In this document: piece by piece, positions 1 through 11,681 of the stretch | Layout: the number at the start of each line of letters is the position of its first letter | Numbering within the stretch: position 1 is the stretch's first letter | DNA from: Siphonodentalium dalli | Lineage: Eukaryota > Mollusca > Scaphopoda > Gadilida > Siphonodentaliidae | NCBI GenBank assembly: GCA_032622095.1 | Contig: CP136066.1 | Coordinates: 152,226,224 to 152,290,223, forward strand | Length of the DNA: 64,000 nucleotides | Direction of reading: 5' to 3' | Translations under genes and position numbers: made by a program | Notes under the pieces: model-generated | Database searches by the model: none | What the model was told of the DNA's origin: nothing | The model's input: the letters and a program-made list of their open reading frames with translations, nothing else

Positions 1-551
1 AAATGTATACAAGTAGGCCTAGTTTGCAATCATAAAAGCCCTATATTTAGAACACTAAACTCGCAAATATATGTTACATAATGCTAAAAAGTTAGAGAAA
101 AAAAGTTCTTCCTCAAAGCTCCATTCAATTCACGAAAATAAAAACTACGATCTTCGATATTGCAAGTTATAAGTTTTAAATTATAAAATATAGCGTTTAG
201 AAGATTGAAGTTATATTGCACTTGGAATTGTGACCTCGATGGCGCATTCGAGATATATATATATAGTTTAACAGATTCGAAGGCGACATAGAAACCGACA
301 GACGCAGTTCGATATTCTACAATCTGGGTCATGACGGAGTGTCAGATCACGGGAAATGGTTATGTTTTCACTATGAACGTTGGATTAACGCCCGGGACAG
401 TGAAAATTCAAATACCAGATATGTGAAACTTGTGTTCCCAGCATGAGTAATCAATGGCTGACATAGAAACCGACACACGCAGATATATTAATTAGTAATT
501 GACAACTCTTTCAAACGAGTTACATAAACAAATAGACAATTAGAGTATCTC
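1..551. other. no gene recognised
   Basis: AT-rich sequence without a convincing coding region. The short phrase gacatagaaaccgacacacg occurs twice in slightly different form (near 284 and 460), so part of this stretch is a small direct duplication about 176 bp apart. Nothing else is seen. Confidence 0.5.
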
Positions 552-697
552 CAACTAGTTATGTTGGGATATAACATTTTATGAAACGGGTTTGATAAAT
601 TTGATTCACAACGAATCGTAGACGAGTCGTAGACGAGTTGTGAATCAAATTTATCAAACGAGTTTTATAATATCTGAAATCCCAACATAACGAGTTG
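552..697. repeat. 146-bp inverted repeat (hairpin)
   Basis: The left arm, starting caactagttatgttgggat, is matched by the complementary right arm ending cccaacataacgagttg. The inner arms around tttgataaatttgattcaca pair closely, and the centre contains two short repeats of gtagacgagt. This is a small foldback element or MITE core. No target duplication could be set with confidence. Confidence 0.75.
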
Positions 698-775
698 AAG
701 ATCTTGCATATCACGTGAAAAAAAAATAAAGCTTAAATTTAGGCATTTTTAACAAATAAAAATTCTTAAAAGAGG

Positions 776-1075
776 TTGCAAAATACATATATTTTCAGCG
801 TTGGCCGAGACGCTTCACAACCGTGTACGACAGTATTGCGGGCTCAGACTGGCAATTGCAAATATAGCTCCCCAATTTGCCTCTTTGTGTTTGTGTCTAT
901 TTTCATTAGTGCAAAGAAGTTGGACAGCAATTTAACTTTAAAGAACAAAGCAATCGTTTTTGCATTGTCTGGTGTTGGTCTCATGTGCGGCTTTTCGAAT
1001 TCTGCCGAAATCAACGTAAATTTTGTTGGCGTGGTGCCAAGTGATCCCTGGAAACACGCGCCTATTCATCACTAG
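776..1075 (+). other. unrecognised 99-codon ORF, coding status doubtful
   Basis: An open frame preceded by an acceptor-like tattttcag. It holds a hydrophobic stretch near residues 34-46 but no motif I recognise. It ends just before the 1104-1272 palindrome. It may be chance; I list it only because the next 300 bases hold no better candidate. Confidence 0.12.
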
Positions 1076-1103
1076 TGAGAGATAAGGAAATGTGTAATGG
1101 TTT

Positions 1104-1272
1104 TTATATAAGGATTAACTGTCTTGTGGACTGTTTTTATGGAGATGTAACGGCGAGGTGAGTGGTCATAACTTGTGTAAAACCCGAAGGGTTTTACATA
1201 CAAGTTATGACCACTCACCTCGCGGTTACATCTCCATAAAAACAGTCCACATGACAGTTAATCCTTATATTT
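1104..1272. repeat. near-perfect 169-bp palindrome
   Basis: The left arm begins atataaggattaact and the right arm ends agttaatccttatat. The arms pair almost base for base through the words gagatgtaac, gaggtgagtggtcataac and their complements. The centre, near 1188, reads gtaaaacccgaagggttttac. The mismatch count is very low, so the palindrome is either young or kept in register by gene conversion. Transcribed, it would form a roughly 80-bp RNA hairpin. Confidence 0.85.
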
Positions 1273-1675
1273 ATATTCATTTAGCGAAAAAGCCACTTTT
1301 GTAAATGTATTTAAATTGAAAAGTGTATCGTGACAAAACCAGCCCAAAATATCCCATAACACCCTTGGCAAAAGTTAACAGGAACAATATCTCTTTATAT
1401 TGAAACCCGATGATTTATTAAGTCAATCCTGCGCGAGTCCAAATGCGCCCAAAACATTACGCGTTCGTCTTTCCCAAACCTATGACGCGTCGATGTAATT
1501 ATGAGGCTGCAGTTATGAGCTGTTGCGCGTTCACCGAGAAATAATTGCAACTAGCCACGTGGGCGCCGACCAATCAGAATGCTGGGTTTAGTGATAATCA
1601 CACTTAGTATGTAAATATAATGATATAATAGGGGCTTCATGTGATATATACATATTAATTTAGCAGTGAAGTAGA

Positions 1676-1775
1676 TTTGCAGAATGTCGTAAAACGATAT
1701 TACTCGGATTTGTGATGTCGTCCAACGATATTACTCGGATTGGTGATGTCGTAAAATGATATTACTCGGGTTAAG
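1676..1775 (+). repeat. three-copy tandem repeat, ~34-bp unit
   Basis: The words gatgtcgt, aacgatattactcgga recur three times in direct order with one or two substitutions per unit. No coding function is seen. The flanking 1776-2830 holds no recognised gene. Confidence 0.75.
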
Positions 1776-2830
1776 GGCAAATTGGAACGATATTCACATA
1801 GTTCGATAACAGGCTGTTCTGGACAAAAATGTCATATCTTATTAATAAACATTGATAATTAATGTGCACTAACCGCAGTTCCGTTCAAATCTAACTCCCG
1901 GACTCTGACCGGTGGGTCTGAAGCAATGAAATGCGTCTTCATTCGTATGTCCCAAACTGGAAATACAGAGGACAATGTGACAGACAATATCTACAACAGT
2001 TGAGTTCATAATCTGATAATTCAATGTCTCGCTTTGTATTTTGTCGCCGTATGTACATGATATGTCATATGTCGGCGAAAACACATACACACGAGCATGG
2101 CCAAAAATGTAATTATGGGTTTCCTTAAAGGGATATACTGTACTCACATATTGTTGTTGGTCTCAATAGTCTCTGCCTCGTAGAATAAGGTAGTCAGATT
2201 TCCATTATGTTAATGTCTATTGAGTACGAAGTATTGTTACGGAAGGCAGATTAGCCGGAATGGGAAATAGAACTATCGGCGTCGAGTAATTTTTGTACAG
2301 TTTTCAAGCATATGTATCAAATAAATGTTATATTATATGCATACTAGTCCTATTTATTCATTAAAATAATTGGTAAGTGAGTGGCTTGAGTTCACGCGCC
2401 CTGTCAACATATTTTTTACACGATCAGGTATACATATATGCCACGCGTTATCCCAATCCATTATCCGTCAATTAATTTGATTACGTCTTATACACGGAAA
2501 TCCGCAATTTAATTTATGGCTCGAGCCATAAATTTAAATTTATATAAAATCATTAACTTTGATTTTAAGATGACCTGTTAACCTGAACGTTTACAGAAGA
2601 CATCATGGACTAAAATTAAGGCTTGTTCTATATTTTATCGATATTAGATCGTTGTTATTATCGGGAACTTATTTAAATTGGAATACAGTACCCCTTTAAA
2701 GGCAATAATGTTTAAATGCCAGCACGTTTAACTTCCGCCGTTTGCTGAAGTCTGGAAGTAAATGTATATACAACACAGCAGATATATCTATTCCGCCATC
2801 TATTGTTTTGGTATCTGTCATTCCATACTA
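1776..2830. other. no gene recognised
   Basis: AT-rich non-coding sequence. A 92-codon minus-strand frame (1869-2147) contains several cysteines but no recognisable domain and no splice context I trust. It is not annotated as a gene. Confidence 0.4.
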
Positions 2831-2838
2831 CTAATATA

Positions 2839-2870
<32 letters not shown>

Positions 2871-2872
2871 TA

Positions 2873-2904
<32 letters not shown>
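2831..2904. repeat. (ATA/TAA)n microsatellite
   Basis: About 74 bases of almost pure ataataata with two interruptions (tataatataat). Any reading frame through it is an isoleucine or tyrosine homopolymer artefact. Confidence 0.95.
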
Positions 2905-2906
<2 letters not shown>

Positions 2907-5742
2907 ATAAGGGGCAGCAGGCAGACGATCAATCACGGTCATCCTGCTCGTGTTCAGTACTTTATTTTATACACATATCATATTCATGTTTTGCTGTAAA
3001 TTTCAAGGGTCTCAAACAGTGATACATCAAACATCTGAACACTTATTAACCAGGCCTATACGGCTCCCACCAAACTTATATTTGTAACAAGAAATCACCA
3101 AATACCCGTCGAACATGGCTCATGGTATAACGATGATTCGGAACGGTTATGTACCCCTATATATAACTTAGAACTCGGTGAGGAATACCACATTTTATCA
3201 CATTATAGCCCTTAATCCCGGCCTCATATATATGTTAGTAAGATACGCTTGCATTATCGGCACGTATAGTGACGAAGAGCTTATCGCAATGATGTCGATG
3301 TCAATGGCGGAACTTTATTATTATGTTAATTAGAATATAATTATGATATTCGATTTGTGTTGGGTTAATTAGTGTTGACTGTGAGATAAACATGGGTGAT
3401 AAGGGTGGTTGAATAAATTTGTCGACACGAAAAGACACACTTAAATGGAAGTTTATGTTTTTCTTGAAGGTGTCTTTACTTCCACTTTGGTTGTGATAAG
3501 GAAATCAATATTAATTTTGTTTACACCCCAGCCGTTTCAAGATCGCTTTCCTTGCTAAATTGTGATTATGTGATACAAATGGATCTCAAATTCGTCGCAA
3601 TTCTATGTGAAATGTATTATCCTCGTCCACTAAATCTAAAGCTCGGCTCGAATCGAATTTAGTGCACTCGAGTTAATAAATTTCGGTTGGAACTGCGACT
3701 CCTTAGAGATTCTCTATATACTTAAGTGCCCAAAAAGTTATGAGTTGAGACTGAGGTACATACGTCCATATTATTTTTTCGAAGACCAAATTCACATAAG
3801 CTATTGCAACTATTTAATTCCCGCAACGAAAGAACCGTCAGCAACCTGTCGGATTTCGTCGGAAAGGTCTTAGGTTTGTCATAATTCGCCTTAATGCGGA
3901 GAAGTATGCGCGGAGGTGTGTCTAGCTGACTGATGTGTTTGCCAATATATTGAGTAATATGGCACAAAACGGTCTAATTTGATCCATATTTTGGAATATG
4001 TTTGTCTTCTTAATCATAGATAGGGCCTACATAAAGAAATCATTTGTGTGCAGTCTAGAGAGAAAATGACTAAACCAGTACAAAAAAAAAAATTCATTTG
4101 ACTATAGTTGTAAAAAAAATTTGGCTCAGCTCATTTTCTAAAATTGAGGCTCCGAAATCAGATAATCTCCCGTTTTTTAAAGTCACATAACCCGAAAAAT
4201 AGTTAACGAATCTGTGTGTGGTATTATGTTGTGTAATCAGGAAAGTAAGATCTACAAAACAAAATACATTCAATAATATTCAATTGGCAGGTCTTGCGAA
4301 TTTAAAAGTTTTATTATATCCATCATTGAAAATCCGTAAATTGATGATTTTACCAAATTTATCGAAATTTATTTCATAAATATCACCAATTTCCCTTTTC
4401 TTGATTCTTGTTGATTTTGAGTATGTTGTTTCTAATATGTTCATTGCCGCAAAGAAATTTTTTTATGTTGAAATTAGTTCCGGGTTTTACATTTTGTTCT
4501 CATAAATAAATGCACTGCATGGCCTATAACAAATATTCAACACTGAAGAGAGGCGTGAATGATTGATTGAGCCGGGTCCACTCATCCACTCGCCTCAAAG
4601 CGATGTAGGAGCTAAGTGGTCGGACCCATGTGCATAGCCACACCCACCCCAAAGCCACAATATAGGTCCACCAGGACTCCTAAAGCACCACCCCCACGGG
4701 ATGCACCCCATGCCAAACAGGATGCCACATTAGGGGATTATTAGGGGCGGTGGACATATTCTACTCCGTGCCCATCATCAAATGCGCCAAGAGAGCATTT
4801 TTCGACACTGAACACAAACATTTATTCACCCCGCATAACTCACACGACGTGGGAAAGGAAAATGACCATATTCTGTTGTCTAACTGTCACACCGACCACA
4901 CATTGGGTGAACTGTTATTCCCATGGCTGGATTCCAGTTTCCACTGATTTTATTTACGAAAAAGTTATTTCCCTTAAAATAATCCCAGCTCGCATTGACT
5001 TTTTTCAAACTATATCACTGTCTTTATTCTCCATATAGGGTCGAACATTTTGATATATAATACATCTTGGTGTTGGGGTCATGACCATAAACACTTAGTT
5101 TTCCGGACTCAAATACCTGCTTTTCACTGGTTTTATATGCAAAAATCATGATTTTCTACTAAAATCCCAATTTCCATCCGAAATCCCCATAACCATAACC
5201 TCTGGGCACATTTTGTGAATTAATCACATCGAAATAATAATTATAGATAGATGCAACTCTTTGCTAAAATTGTCCCCAATAACAACGCATATTATGTTTT
5301 GGTGGATTCCAGAATTCCCTCATTTTTCACAACAAAATGGTGATTTTTACCCCAAAATGAACCCTAGAACATTGAGATAACCATTGAAACGTTTACAACA
5401 TGTAAGCATGGCCATACTATACAGTTGAGGTGAGTTTCCAACAAAAAATAAGGTGAACTGTTATTCCTAGAACTAACTTACAGTTTTCATTGATTTCTTT
5501 ACGAAAACAAAGTGGTTTTCCCCAAAATATTTTTGCACAGATTACTCGGATCTGAATATATATATAAATCAATATGATATAAATAATGATTCTCCCACCC
5601 CCACATAATGCCTTTCTTTAATCTTACAAATGCGACTGTGTTTTCAAAAATAAATGTCTGCCATATCAGGTCTGACTGGGGCCTGACAACCTAACGACCA
5701 ATATATTCACATATAACTGTTTTCGATCAGAATCACAGGTCC
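2905..5742. other. long gene-poor stretch
   Basis: AT-rich DNA with stops in all frames and only short chance ORFs. A more GC-rich patch lies at about 4555-4745 (words gccgggtccactcatcc, ccaccaggactcc). It does not fold as a tRNA by eye and has no box A/box B pair I can defend. No promoter or exon is claimed. Confidence 0.4.
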
Positions 5743-5838
5743 CCTGGTGCGACAACCCCACCACGAGTATCCACCTTAATACTTTATAAAATATTAAGAA
5801 ATTAAGGTGGATACTCATTGTGGGGTTGTCGCACCAGG
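5743..5838. repeat. 96-bp hairpin
   Basis: cctggtgcgacaacccca at the left is matched by tggggttgtcgcaccagg at the right, with gtggatactc/gagtatccac and ttaaggtgg arms inside. The AT-only loop is near 5784-5800. The outer 18 bases of each arm are identical complements. Probably a tiny MITE. Confidence 0.85.
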
Positions 5839-5877
5839 CGAATATGGCGAACGCAAGCCGATGGGTGATCGGACTCC

Positions 5878-6282
5878 ATGCAGTCAGACTTCGTCACATC
5901 CAGGGTGGTCGCTCGGGGCCATAACATGCTTATACATACCGGTTTGTGTTGCTCATTGTTGTTAATTTTGTGTGCGTGTGTGTGTGGTATGAAAGCTTTT
6001 TCTTTTTGTCCAGAATGTATAATTATCACTAATTTCAATGGCATCAATACATTGTGTTTGTTTTATATGGACCTTAATATTCTTGATCGGTATAGACTTA
6101 CTATTGCTCTACTTCTTTTCGTTTCGGTTGCATGCGTACTACTGTCGATAAAATTAATGTCTACAGAAAATAGTATCTGCTATAATTGCCGAGTGCTTAA
6201 TCAAAAAGAAAAGCGACGCGATGTGTTCAACGTATTGCTTCTTAATTGTGTTCGGTTGGCATGTGTCCTTTCTTTGTTCTGA
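5878..6282 (+). other. 134-codon ORF of unknown nature, repeat-associated
   Basis: The ORF has two hydrophobic segments (about residues 20-40 and 74-92) that could be membrane-spanning, with a short positively charged stretch (QKEKRRD) near residue 108. I do not recognise a family. From about 6190 the DNA is shared with 23320-23600 (same words aaatagaggtctga, caggccaaaattgtcgat and acatggttcaagt), so at least the 3' part belongs to a dispersed repeat. The frame is not kept open in the other copy. That makes chance, or a relic of a transposon ORF, more likely than a host gene. Confidence 0.2.
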
Positions 6283-6395
6283 TTCCTATTGAAATAGAGG
6301 TCTGAATAGTGCATGGAATATGCATGCAGAATAATAATCAGGCCAAAATTGTCGATCTTCGTTACATGGTTCAAGTGCGTAGTACGTTTCTACGT
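6190..6395 (+). repeat. dispersed repeat shared with 23320-23600
   Basis: Colinear words with the second copy: ggcatgt.tcctttctttgtt, aaatagaggtctga, gcagaataat, caggccaaaattgtcgat and acatggttcaagt. Further matches continue in 6535-6660 versus 23660-23710 and 24205-24290, so the family consensus is longer than either piece. Confidence 0.7.
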
Positions 6396-7136
6396 AAGGG
6401 TTAGAGCACAAGAGTTGTTCTTTGCCAGAATCGATCGAGTCGAAGACGAGATATATTCTGGTAAAGAACTATTCGCGTGCTCTGACCGACTTAGAGCACA
6501 ATTGGTCCAACATAATGCAATATTATTAAAAAACAAATTTACAGACAGAAGCCAATCCACGGCGGCTGAACACTGAATGATCTCAAGACTCGTTATCAAT
6601 AATTTCCGACAAGGTATCATTCACCACCTACTATTAAAACAACTATGGTTGAGAGAACCCATGGCTTCTGATAATGGATACTAATTATTCTTGGAGCACA
6701 ATCCCATTGTTGCAATCGTTCCCTGATTTTTGGTAAAGCACACCAATTCCCAAGGCTGGCGAAGGAATAGTTCAGTGATTATCCCGCTGTTAGCACACGC
6801 AACTCATAACATACAAATCGCACGGGCGCTTCAAAGTGACACCAGTCCGTGTTGTTTCGGACATATCTATTCACATCCAACGGCGATCAGTTCACGTGTA
6901 TATATAATCACGTTGTTGGGCGTTGCTAACCGGTTATTGTGTCCAATCGCGGCCAGCGCACGGATTATGCGTCGTGGTCAAAACACGCTCAACGGCATAT
7001 TTTCAGTTGATTGAATTATGAGGGATCAATTGTGCTCTAAGTCGGTCAGAGCACGCGAATAGTTCTTCACCAGAATAAATCTCGTCTTCGGCTCGATTGA
7101 TACTGGTAAAGAACAATTCTTGTACTCTAACCCTTA
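6395..7136. mobile_element. 742-bp inverted-repeat element with ~110-bp arms
   Basis: Arms at 6395-6504 and 7027-7136 are reverse complements of each other (outer word taagggttagag; inner word gtcggtcagagcacgcgaat and its complement). The arms are themselves a palindromic pair of motifs around gtcgaagacgaga. The phrase ctatggttgagagaacccat occurs at 6648 inside the element and again at 7146 just outside it, and a fragment lies at 24262. A third related piece at 52187-52415 carries caattgagtcgaagatgcg and gtgctttaccaaaaatcagg. No transposase frame is seen, so it is a non-autonomous DNA transposon family. Confidence 0.65.
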
Positions 7137-7308
7137 CTTAAATCAACTATGGTTGAGAGAACCCATAGCTTCCGATAATGGCGACTAATTATTCATAACT
7201 TCATTTCAATTCACGATCCGGTCGCTTGACGGAGAGGACGTTTATCAGTGCATGCCCTCGCGCTAATCCGCTGAGTGACCGTGAGTTTTTTGTCGGGCTT
7301 GGCTGGAC

Positions 7309-7572
7309 ATGGGTAGCTTAAACCCCAGCCAAGTCAGCATCGTGCTGAGCGATTTCCACTCGGCCCCTTGTGTACATTGGTACATCCATGCACATGATTG
7401 TCGTCCAGACCCGGGTGCAGCGGAGGACACCACGGACACCAAGACCTCCGGTGTCCCCGACTGCATCGCGGAAGAGGAGCAGGAACGACCACCCCCTGCT
7501 CCCGCCGAGGAAGGTGATCTTACATCAATAACTCAAGAACAGATGACGGAAGAAGCAGCTTGTATATACTAA
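7309..7572 (+). CDS. GC-rich 87-codon ORF, possible terminal exon
   Basis: The segment 7260-7530 is clearly richer in G+C than its surroundings. It carries an ORF ending in an acidic, proline-rich tail (EEEQERPPPAPAEEGD) whose stop codon is only about 30 bases before AATAAA. The start used is the first ATG; the true 5' end could be an acceptor upstream. I recognise no domain. Alternatives are the 3' end of a processed pseudogene (an A-rich run follows the poly(A) signal) or a frame on the other strand (7263-7466). No upstream exon was identified. Confidence 0.3.
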   Translation: MGSLNPSQVSIVLSDFHSAPCVHWYIHAHDCRPDPGAAEDTTDTKTSGVPDCIAEEEQERPPPAPAEEGDLTSITQEQMTEEAACIY

Positions 7573-7600
7573 AGGACTCTCCATGAGGAGTACCAACAGC

Positions 7601-7606
7601 AATAAA
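7601..7606 (+). promoter_or_regulatory. AATAAA polyadenylation signal
   Basis: A canonical hexamer 28 bases after the stop of the 7309-7572 ORF, followed by an A-rich run (gaagaaaaaataattaaaac). It suits either a real 3' end or a retroposed tail. Confidence 0.4.
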
Positions 7607-7716
7607 ACCTCTCGGAAGAAGAAAAAATAATTAAAACAACAAAATGCTTTTCTTTTTTTAGCTTTGTTTCTTAACAAAGTCAAAAATAAGAGGGGTGAGG
7701 GAAAGGGCTTATCAAT

Positions 7717-8260
7717 ATAGCTAATGTCTCCCTGGATTATGCCATGAATATCCACGCTATAGCTGTGGTCGTAGAGGTCATATTCCACCAGTACAAAACA
7801 TGGGATGTTTTTGATGTTCCGACCCGTTCTGACAGGGAACTGAATAACATTGAACAGACAAGGCAGGGGTTATATGTCTTTGTTAACAGTTGTTCATCAC
7901 TAATCTAATTCACCGTAGAAGATGGTCCCAGCTCGAAATTGCATACTTTTTTGTAACTTTTGTGAGGCGATACAGAAATGAACATTGAATTCATTACCCG
8001 GGAGAAATTCCACAATTGTAAGCGACGCAAAGCAAAATCGCACACGAACTCATTAAATCATGCAATTTCGAGTTGGAACCTTCGCCTACCGTGAAATGCA
8101 TTATCAAGGAACAGGTATTAACTAAGAAATATAGTACCTGCACTGTTTTTTTTCTTCAATGTTATGAACTTGTCTGTCGCAACATCAACACGTTCACAGG
8201 TTTTTTAACTGGTAGAGTATGATATATACCTCTTCAGATAATATTTAGAAACCAGTGTCA
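7717..8260. repeat. inverted-repeat MITE, first copy
   Basis: The left half (7717-7930) ends in gtcccagctcgaaattgcat. The right half (about 8060-8230) begins atgcaatttcgagttggaac, its complement, and the arms continue outwards (ttgaacagacaaggcaggg against ctgcactg...ttcttcaatg). The left arm recurs at 8573-8791 and the right arm recurs at 42190-42450. No coding capacity. Confidence 0.6.
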
Positions 8261-8572
8261 TGGTGCATTGTGACATTTGAATCGTGTCCCCTTTGTCGCC
8301 GTGTCCACTCATGTATTGGGCGTTGATGTCTCAACTGGGGTGAAATCTTCCTCCCTTGAAACTGAAACATCTAACAAACTTCCATCAATTCCACAAAAAA
8401 ATCCCCACGGCGTTGAATGTTGTGCGTATCGGTCCATGTTATACACACTGCATGATGTATATATGTGTGGGGACCTCGAGACGACATACACTATCTCGTA
8501 AAATGTACATTTTATCAAGACCCCAAAAAGACAACTATTTGACCTTGTCTTATCGAGAATACTCTACTTCTA

Positions 8573-8791
8573 ATAGAGCTAACGTCTCCCTGTATTTTGC
8601 TATGAATATCCACGCCACAGCTGTGCTCGTAGAGATTATATTCCACCAGTACAAAACATGGGATGTTTTTGATGTTCCGACCCGTTCTGACAGGGAACTG
8701 AATAACATTGAACAAACAAGGCAGGGGGTATATTTATTTGTTAACACTTGTTCCTCAATAATCTACTTCACAGTATTGGATGGTCGCAGCT
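8573..8791. repeat. second copy of the 7717 MITE left arm
   Basis: About 215 bases match 7717-7923 in direct orientation (words gaatatccacgc, ttccaccagtacaaaacatg, gttccgacccgttctgacag). The 213-codon frame at 8356-8997 runs through this repeat and is therefore not a credible gene. Confidence 0.8.
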
Positions 8792-9333
8792 CGCAGACGT
8801 GGAGTGAATGTGGACATGGAGTGAAAATAGACAGTTATCTGAAATTGTGTATTCTTTTTTACGCTGACGATACCATTTATTCGCCGAATCTAAAAAGATT
8901 TACGGTACCAGTTGAACTGCTTAGTGTAAACAATATTTTATTTCTCAAAAGGCACATAAATACATATATAACATACACAAACATTCATATGAGATAAAGG
9001 GATCTGGCAGTAAGCCTAGGCTTATTCATGGCCATTTCCGCGATATAAAATTTCTTCATGATATATTTTGATCTCGAGTGATGAATTGTCCGTTCCGCAG
9101 ACACCCGCGAGCATATCCGCGGCTGATCGCCGCAGGTCCGACCCCCCCCCCCCCCCCCCCGGATTACATAATTTAACTGTGAGAGCGCTCTTATTTATTT
9201 TTACTACTCTTTGGATGAGATATGTATATCTGTTAGTGATGGAACTCAGTTAAATCGTTTGGTTCTATCTATGAACTTTTGGAGTGACATGAAAACGACT
9301 GTATTTTCACTGTGCGTTGAATTAACCGACCCA
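8792..9333. other. no gene recognised; poly-C run
   Basis: Non-coding. A run of roughly 18 C residues lies near 9144-9161. No other structure is seen before the TTAA of the MITE at 9334. Confidence 0.5.
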
Positions 9334-9810
9334 TTAAAGGTACTCAACCCGATAAAACTCCTCTCAATTACTATTTCAATGGCTTCGGGGGTCAAAAATA
9401 TTTGATTCGAGTCGAGGAAGTCACCCATCAAAGCTCAGATTTGTTAGATATCGATTTTAGAAATCTATTATTTTTCATTATCGGGAATACTATCTGGCCC
9501 AGAACTCAGTCAAAATTGCGTAAAAATTACCACTTGATTTTAGAGTTATTCATCCTTGTCTGTTTGAATAGATTTGGAGTACACATCCAGAGCAGATTAC
9601 GACAGTTATTGGTACTCATCTCGAGAACATAACAAATTTGAAAAATCAATATCTAATAACTCTGAGCTTTGTTTGATGGGTTCCTCGACTCGAATCAAAT
9701 ATTTTTTACCCCCAAAGCCAAAGAAATAGTAATATAGGACCCTCTGATCGGATTGTTGTTGTTGGAATCTGTTGAGATGGGGACCCTCTTTACGGGTTGA
9801 GTACCTTTAA
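9334..9810. mobile_element. TTAA-flanked MITE, family T1, copy 1
   Basis: TTAA at both ends, followed by terminal inverted repeats aaggtactcaacccg. Both halves carry ttgattcgagtcgagga and its complement, and aaagctcaga appears in each arm, so the whole element is an imperfect foldback of 477 bp. TTAA duplication points to a Kolobok- or piggyBac-type transposase supplied in trans; none is encoded here. It abuts the 3' side of a LINE. It is almost identical to the copies at 36826 and 52905. Confidence 0.85.
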
Positions 9811-11415
9811 GTAAAGTGTTCACATTTAGTGTCATAATAGGACCCACAAAACAGTTATCTCTCTCTTTTTTTGTAAATTGGACAGTGAAGTAAAAAATGT
9901 TCGGCGGTCTCTAGTTCCCCACAATCGCAGAATGGATTATTATTTAGGTGGTTACAAAACAGATCATATTTCAAGTTACTGCAGTAGGTTCTCAGACGAC
10001 AGTGGTAGATTTGACTTGGTCTTGTAAACGTTGTATAATAATATGATGGTATGCTATTGTGATTTTTGGAGATATATCTCTTGAATTCTGATACTGTGTC
10101 ACAACTTTTCGCTTCAGGTGGAAGGCTATTCCATAGTTTTACGGTGGCTGGCTGCAGGAATGAATTTTCATATCTTGTCGCAAAAAAACGGGGGCACCTG
10201 AGGCCTTTTTGTCTGAAATCGTAATTGGTTTGGCTTCCAGATACCGGAGGGACAAGCGTATATAAGTAAGGAGGCGTGTCTCGCTTAATCATTTTGAAAA
10301 ATTGAATAAGTTTTGCTTTTTCTCTTCTGCTCGAAAGTGTGTCCCAGCCGGTTTCCCGTAATAAAGATTCCTTACTACAGCTTCTAGTTGCCCCTGTGAC
10401 CAATCGCGCGGCTTCGTATTGGATGTCTTCGAGATGGCATGAATCCTCATCTGTACAATTATCCCATACTGAGGAAGCATATTCCATTACTGGGCGGATG
10501 TAAGATAAGTATATACGTTCGAGGGTTCTCCTTTCCAAAATGAATTTATACTTCCTCAGTATATAAAGTCGACTTGCAGCTCGATTTTCAATATCAGTTA
10601 TATGATCATGCCAGGTACCATCCCCATTAAAAGTTAGACCTAGGAGCTTATGTGTTTCAATTTCTTCAATATTCTGCCCAGACATTTGAAGCGGTGGGTG
10701 GTCGATAGCGTTGGTTTTCCATGATATCAGAAGTGACTCTGTTTTGATGGGATTGAATTTAACTTGCCATTTTTGCGACCACTCGTATAACAACCTGATG
10801 TCGTTGTTAATAACTTCGGCGGCCAATATGGGGTCTTCGATCGAAAGATATAGAGACGTATCGTCAGCAAAAAGCCTTATATTACTCGTCACATTTTCTA
10901 CGATGTCGTTAATGTATACTAAAAATAGAAGAGGGCCAAGTATTGATCCCTGGGGCACACCAGCTGAGACACTCTTCAAGCTTGAATTGCATGGAATTTG
11001 AAACAAATACTCGCTGCTGTCTATTATCTAAGTACTTTTCCAGAAGATCGTAACTATGTCGCGCCGATACTTTTGAGTTTAAACATAAGACCGCGGTGCC
11101 ATACCTTATTAAAAGCCTTGCTAACGTCGCAGAACAGGCATCTAATTTCTTTACCGCGATCAAGTGAAGATATTATATAATGATAGTCGTCTGTTAACTG
11201 AAAGACGGTGCTGTCATTGGGGGTGAATCCAGACTGAAGATTTGTTAGGAGGTTGTTGGTCCTGAAGTATGTATTCAAGTGAGAGTAGATACACTTTTCG
11301 AAAAAATTTGACAAGCAACAAAGTAAAGAAACTGGGCGATAATTTGAGGGTTAACTAGGGTCGTCTTTCTTATAAATGGGACAGACATTTGCAATTTTCC
11401 ATTCAGATTGAACTG
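9811..11415 (-). pseudogene. 5'-truncated CR1/Jockey-type LINE reverse transcriptase
   Basis: The minus-strand frame 11006-9855 (383 codons, cut in frame from its N-terminus) carries the RT motifs GVPQGSILGPLLFLVYINDI and FADDTSLY. The thumb/connection segment typical of CR1-like LINEs follows, then a C-terminal CDCGELETAEHFLLHC zinc-knuckle-like motif. Upstream pieces in other frames (11314-11054) supply the finger motif DVSKAFNKVWHRGL and, near 11390-11330, NYRPVSLL, with a stop and frameshifts between them. Endonuclease and ORF1 are absent, as expected for 5' truncation. A second LINE at 34202-38371 has the same domain order. The clade is inferred from motifs only. Confidence 0.85.
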
Positions 11416-11636
11416 CTTCGAAGATTATTATTTAATTTCATTTACTAGTACTGAAGATATCCCCAGGAAACCACATGGGACTGACAGACGGACGCGCGGA
11501 CTGACGGGTGCTCGGACAGTCACTGGTGATTTCTATAGTCCACCAAGGACAAGTACACACAGAAGTTAAATCCAATTATGTGCTATGATGCATGCTTTCA
11601 ATGTAGAACCACATATTGATTGGACTCTATTAAAAT

Positions 11637-11681
<45 letters not shown>

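Noticed and set aside
2712-2942. Ile/Tyr-run ORF
   Set aside because: Translation of the ATA microsatellite.
4555-4745. GC-rich patch as a tRNA-derived SINE
   Set aside because: No acceptable box A/box B pair, no tail or target duplication, and no second copy in the window.
8356-8997. 213-codon plus-strand ORF
   Set aside because: It runs through a MITE arm duplicated at 7717-7923. Its frame is not conserved in the other copy and it has no domain.
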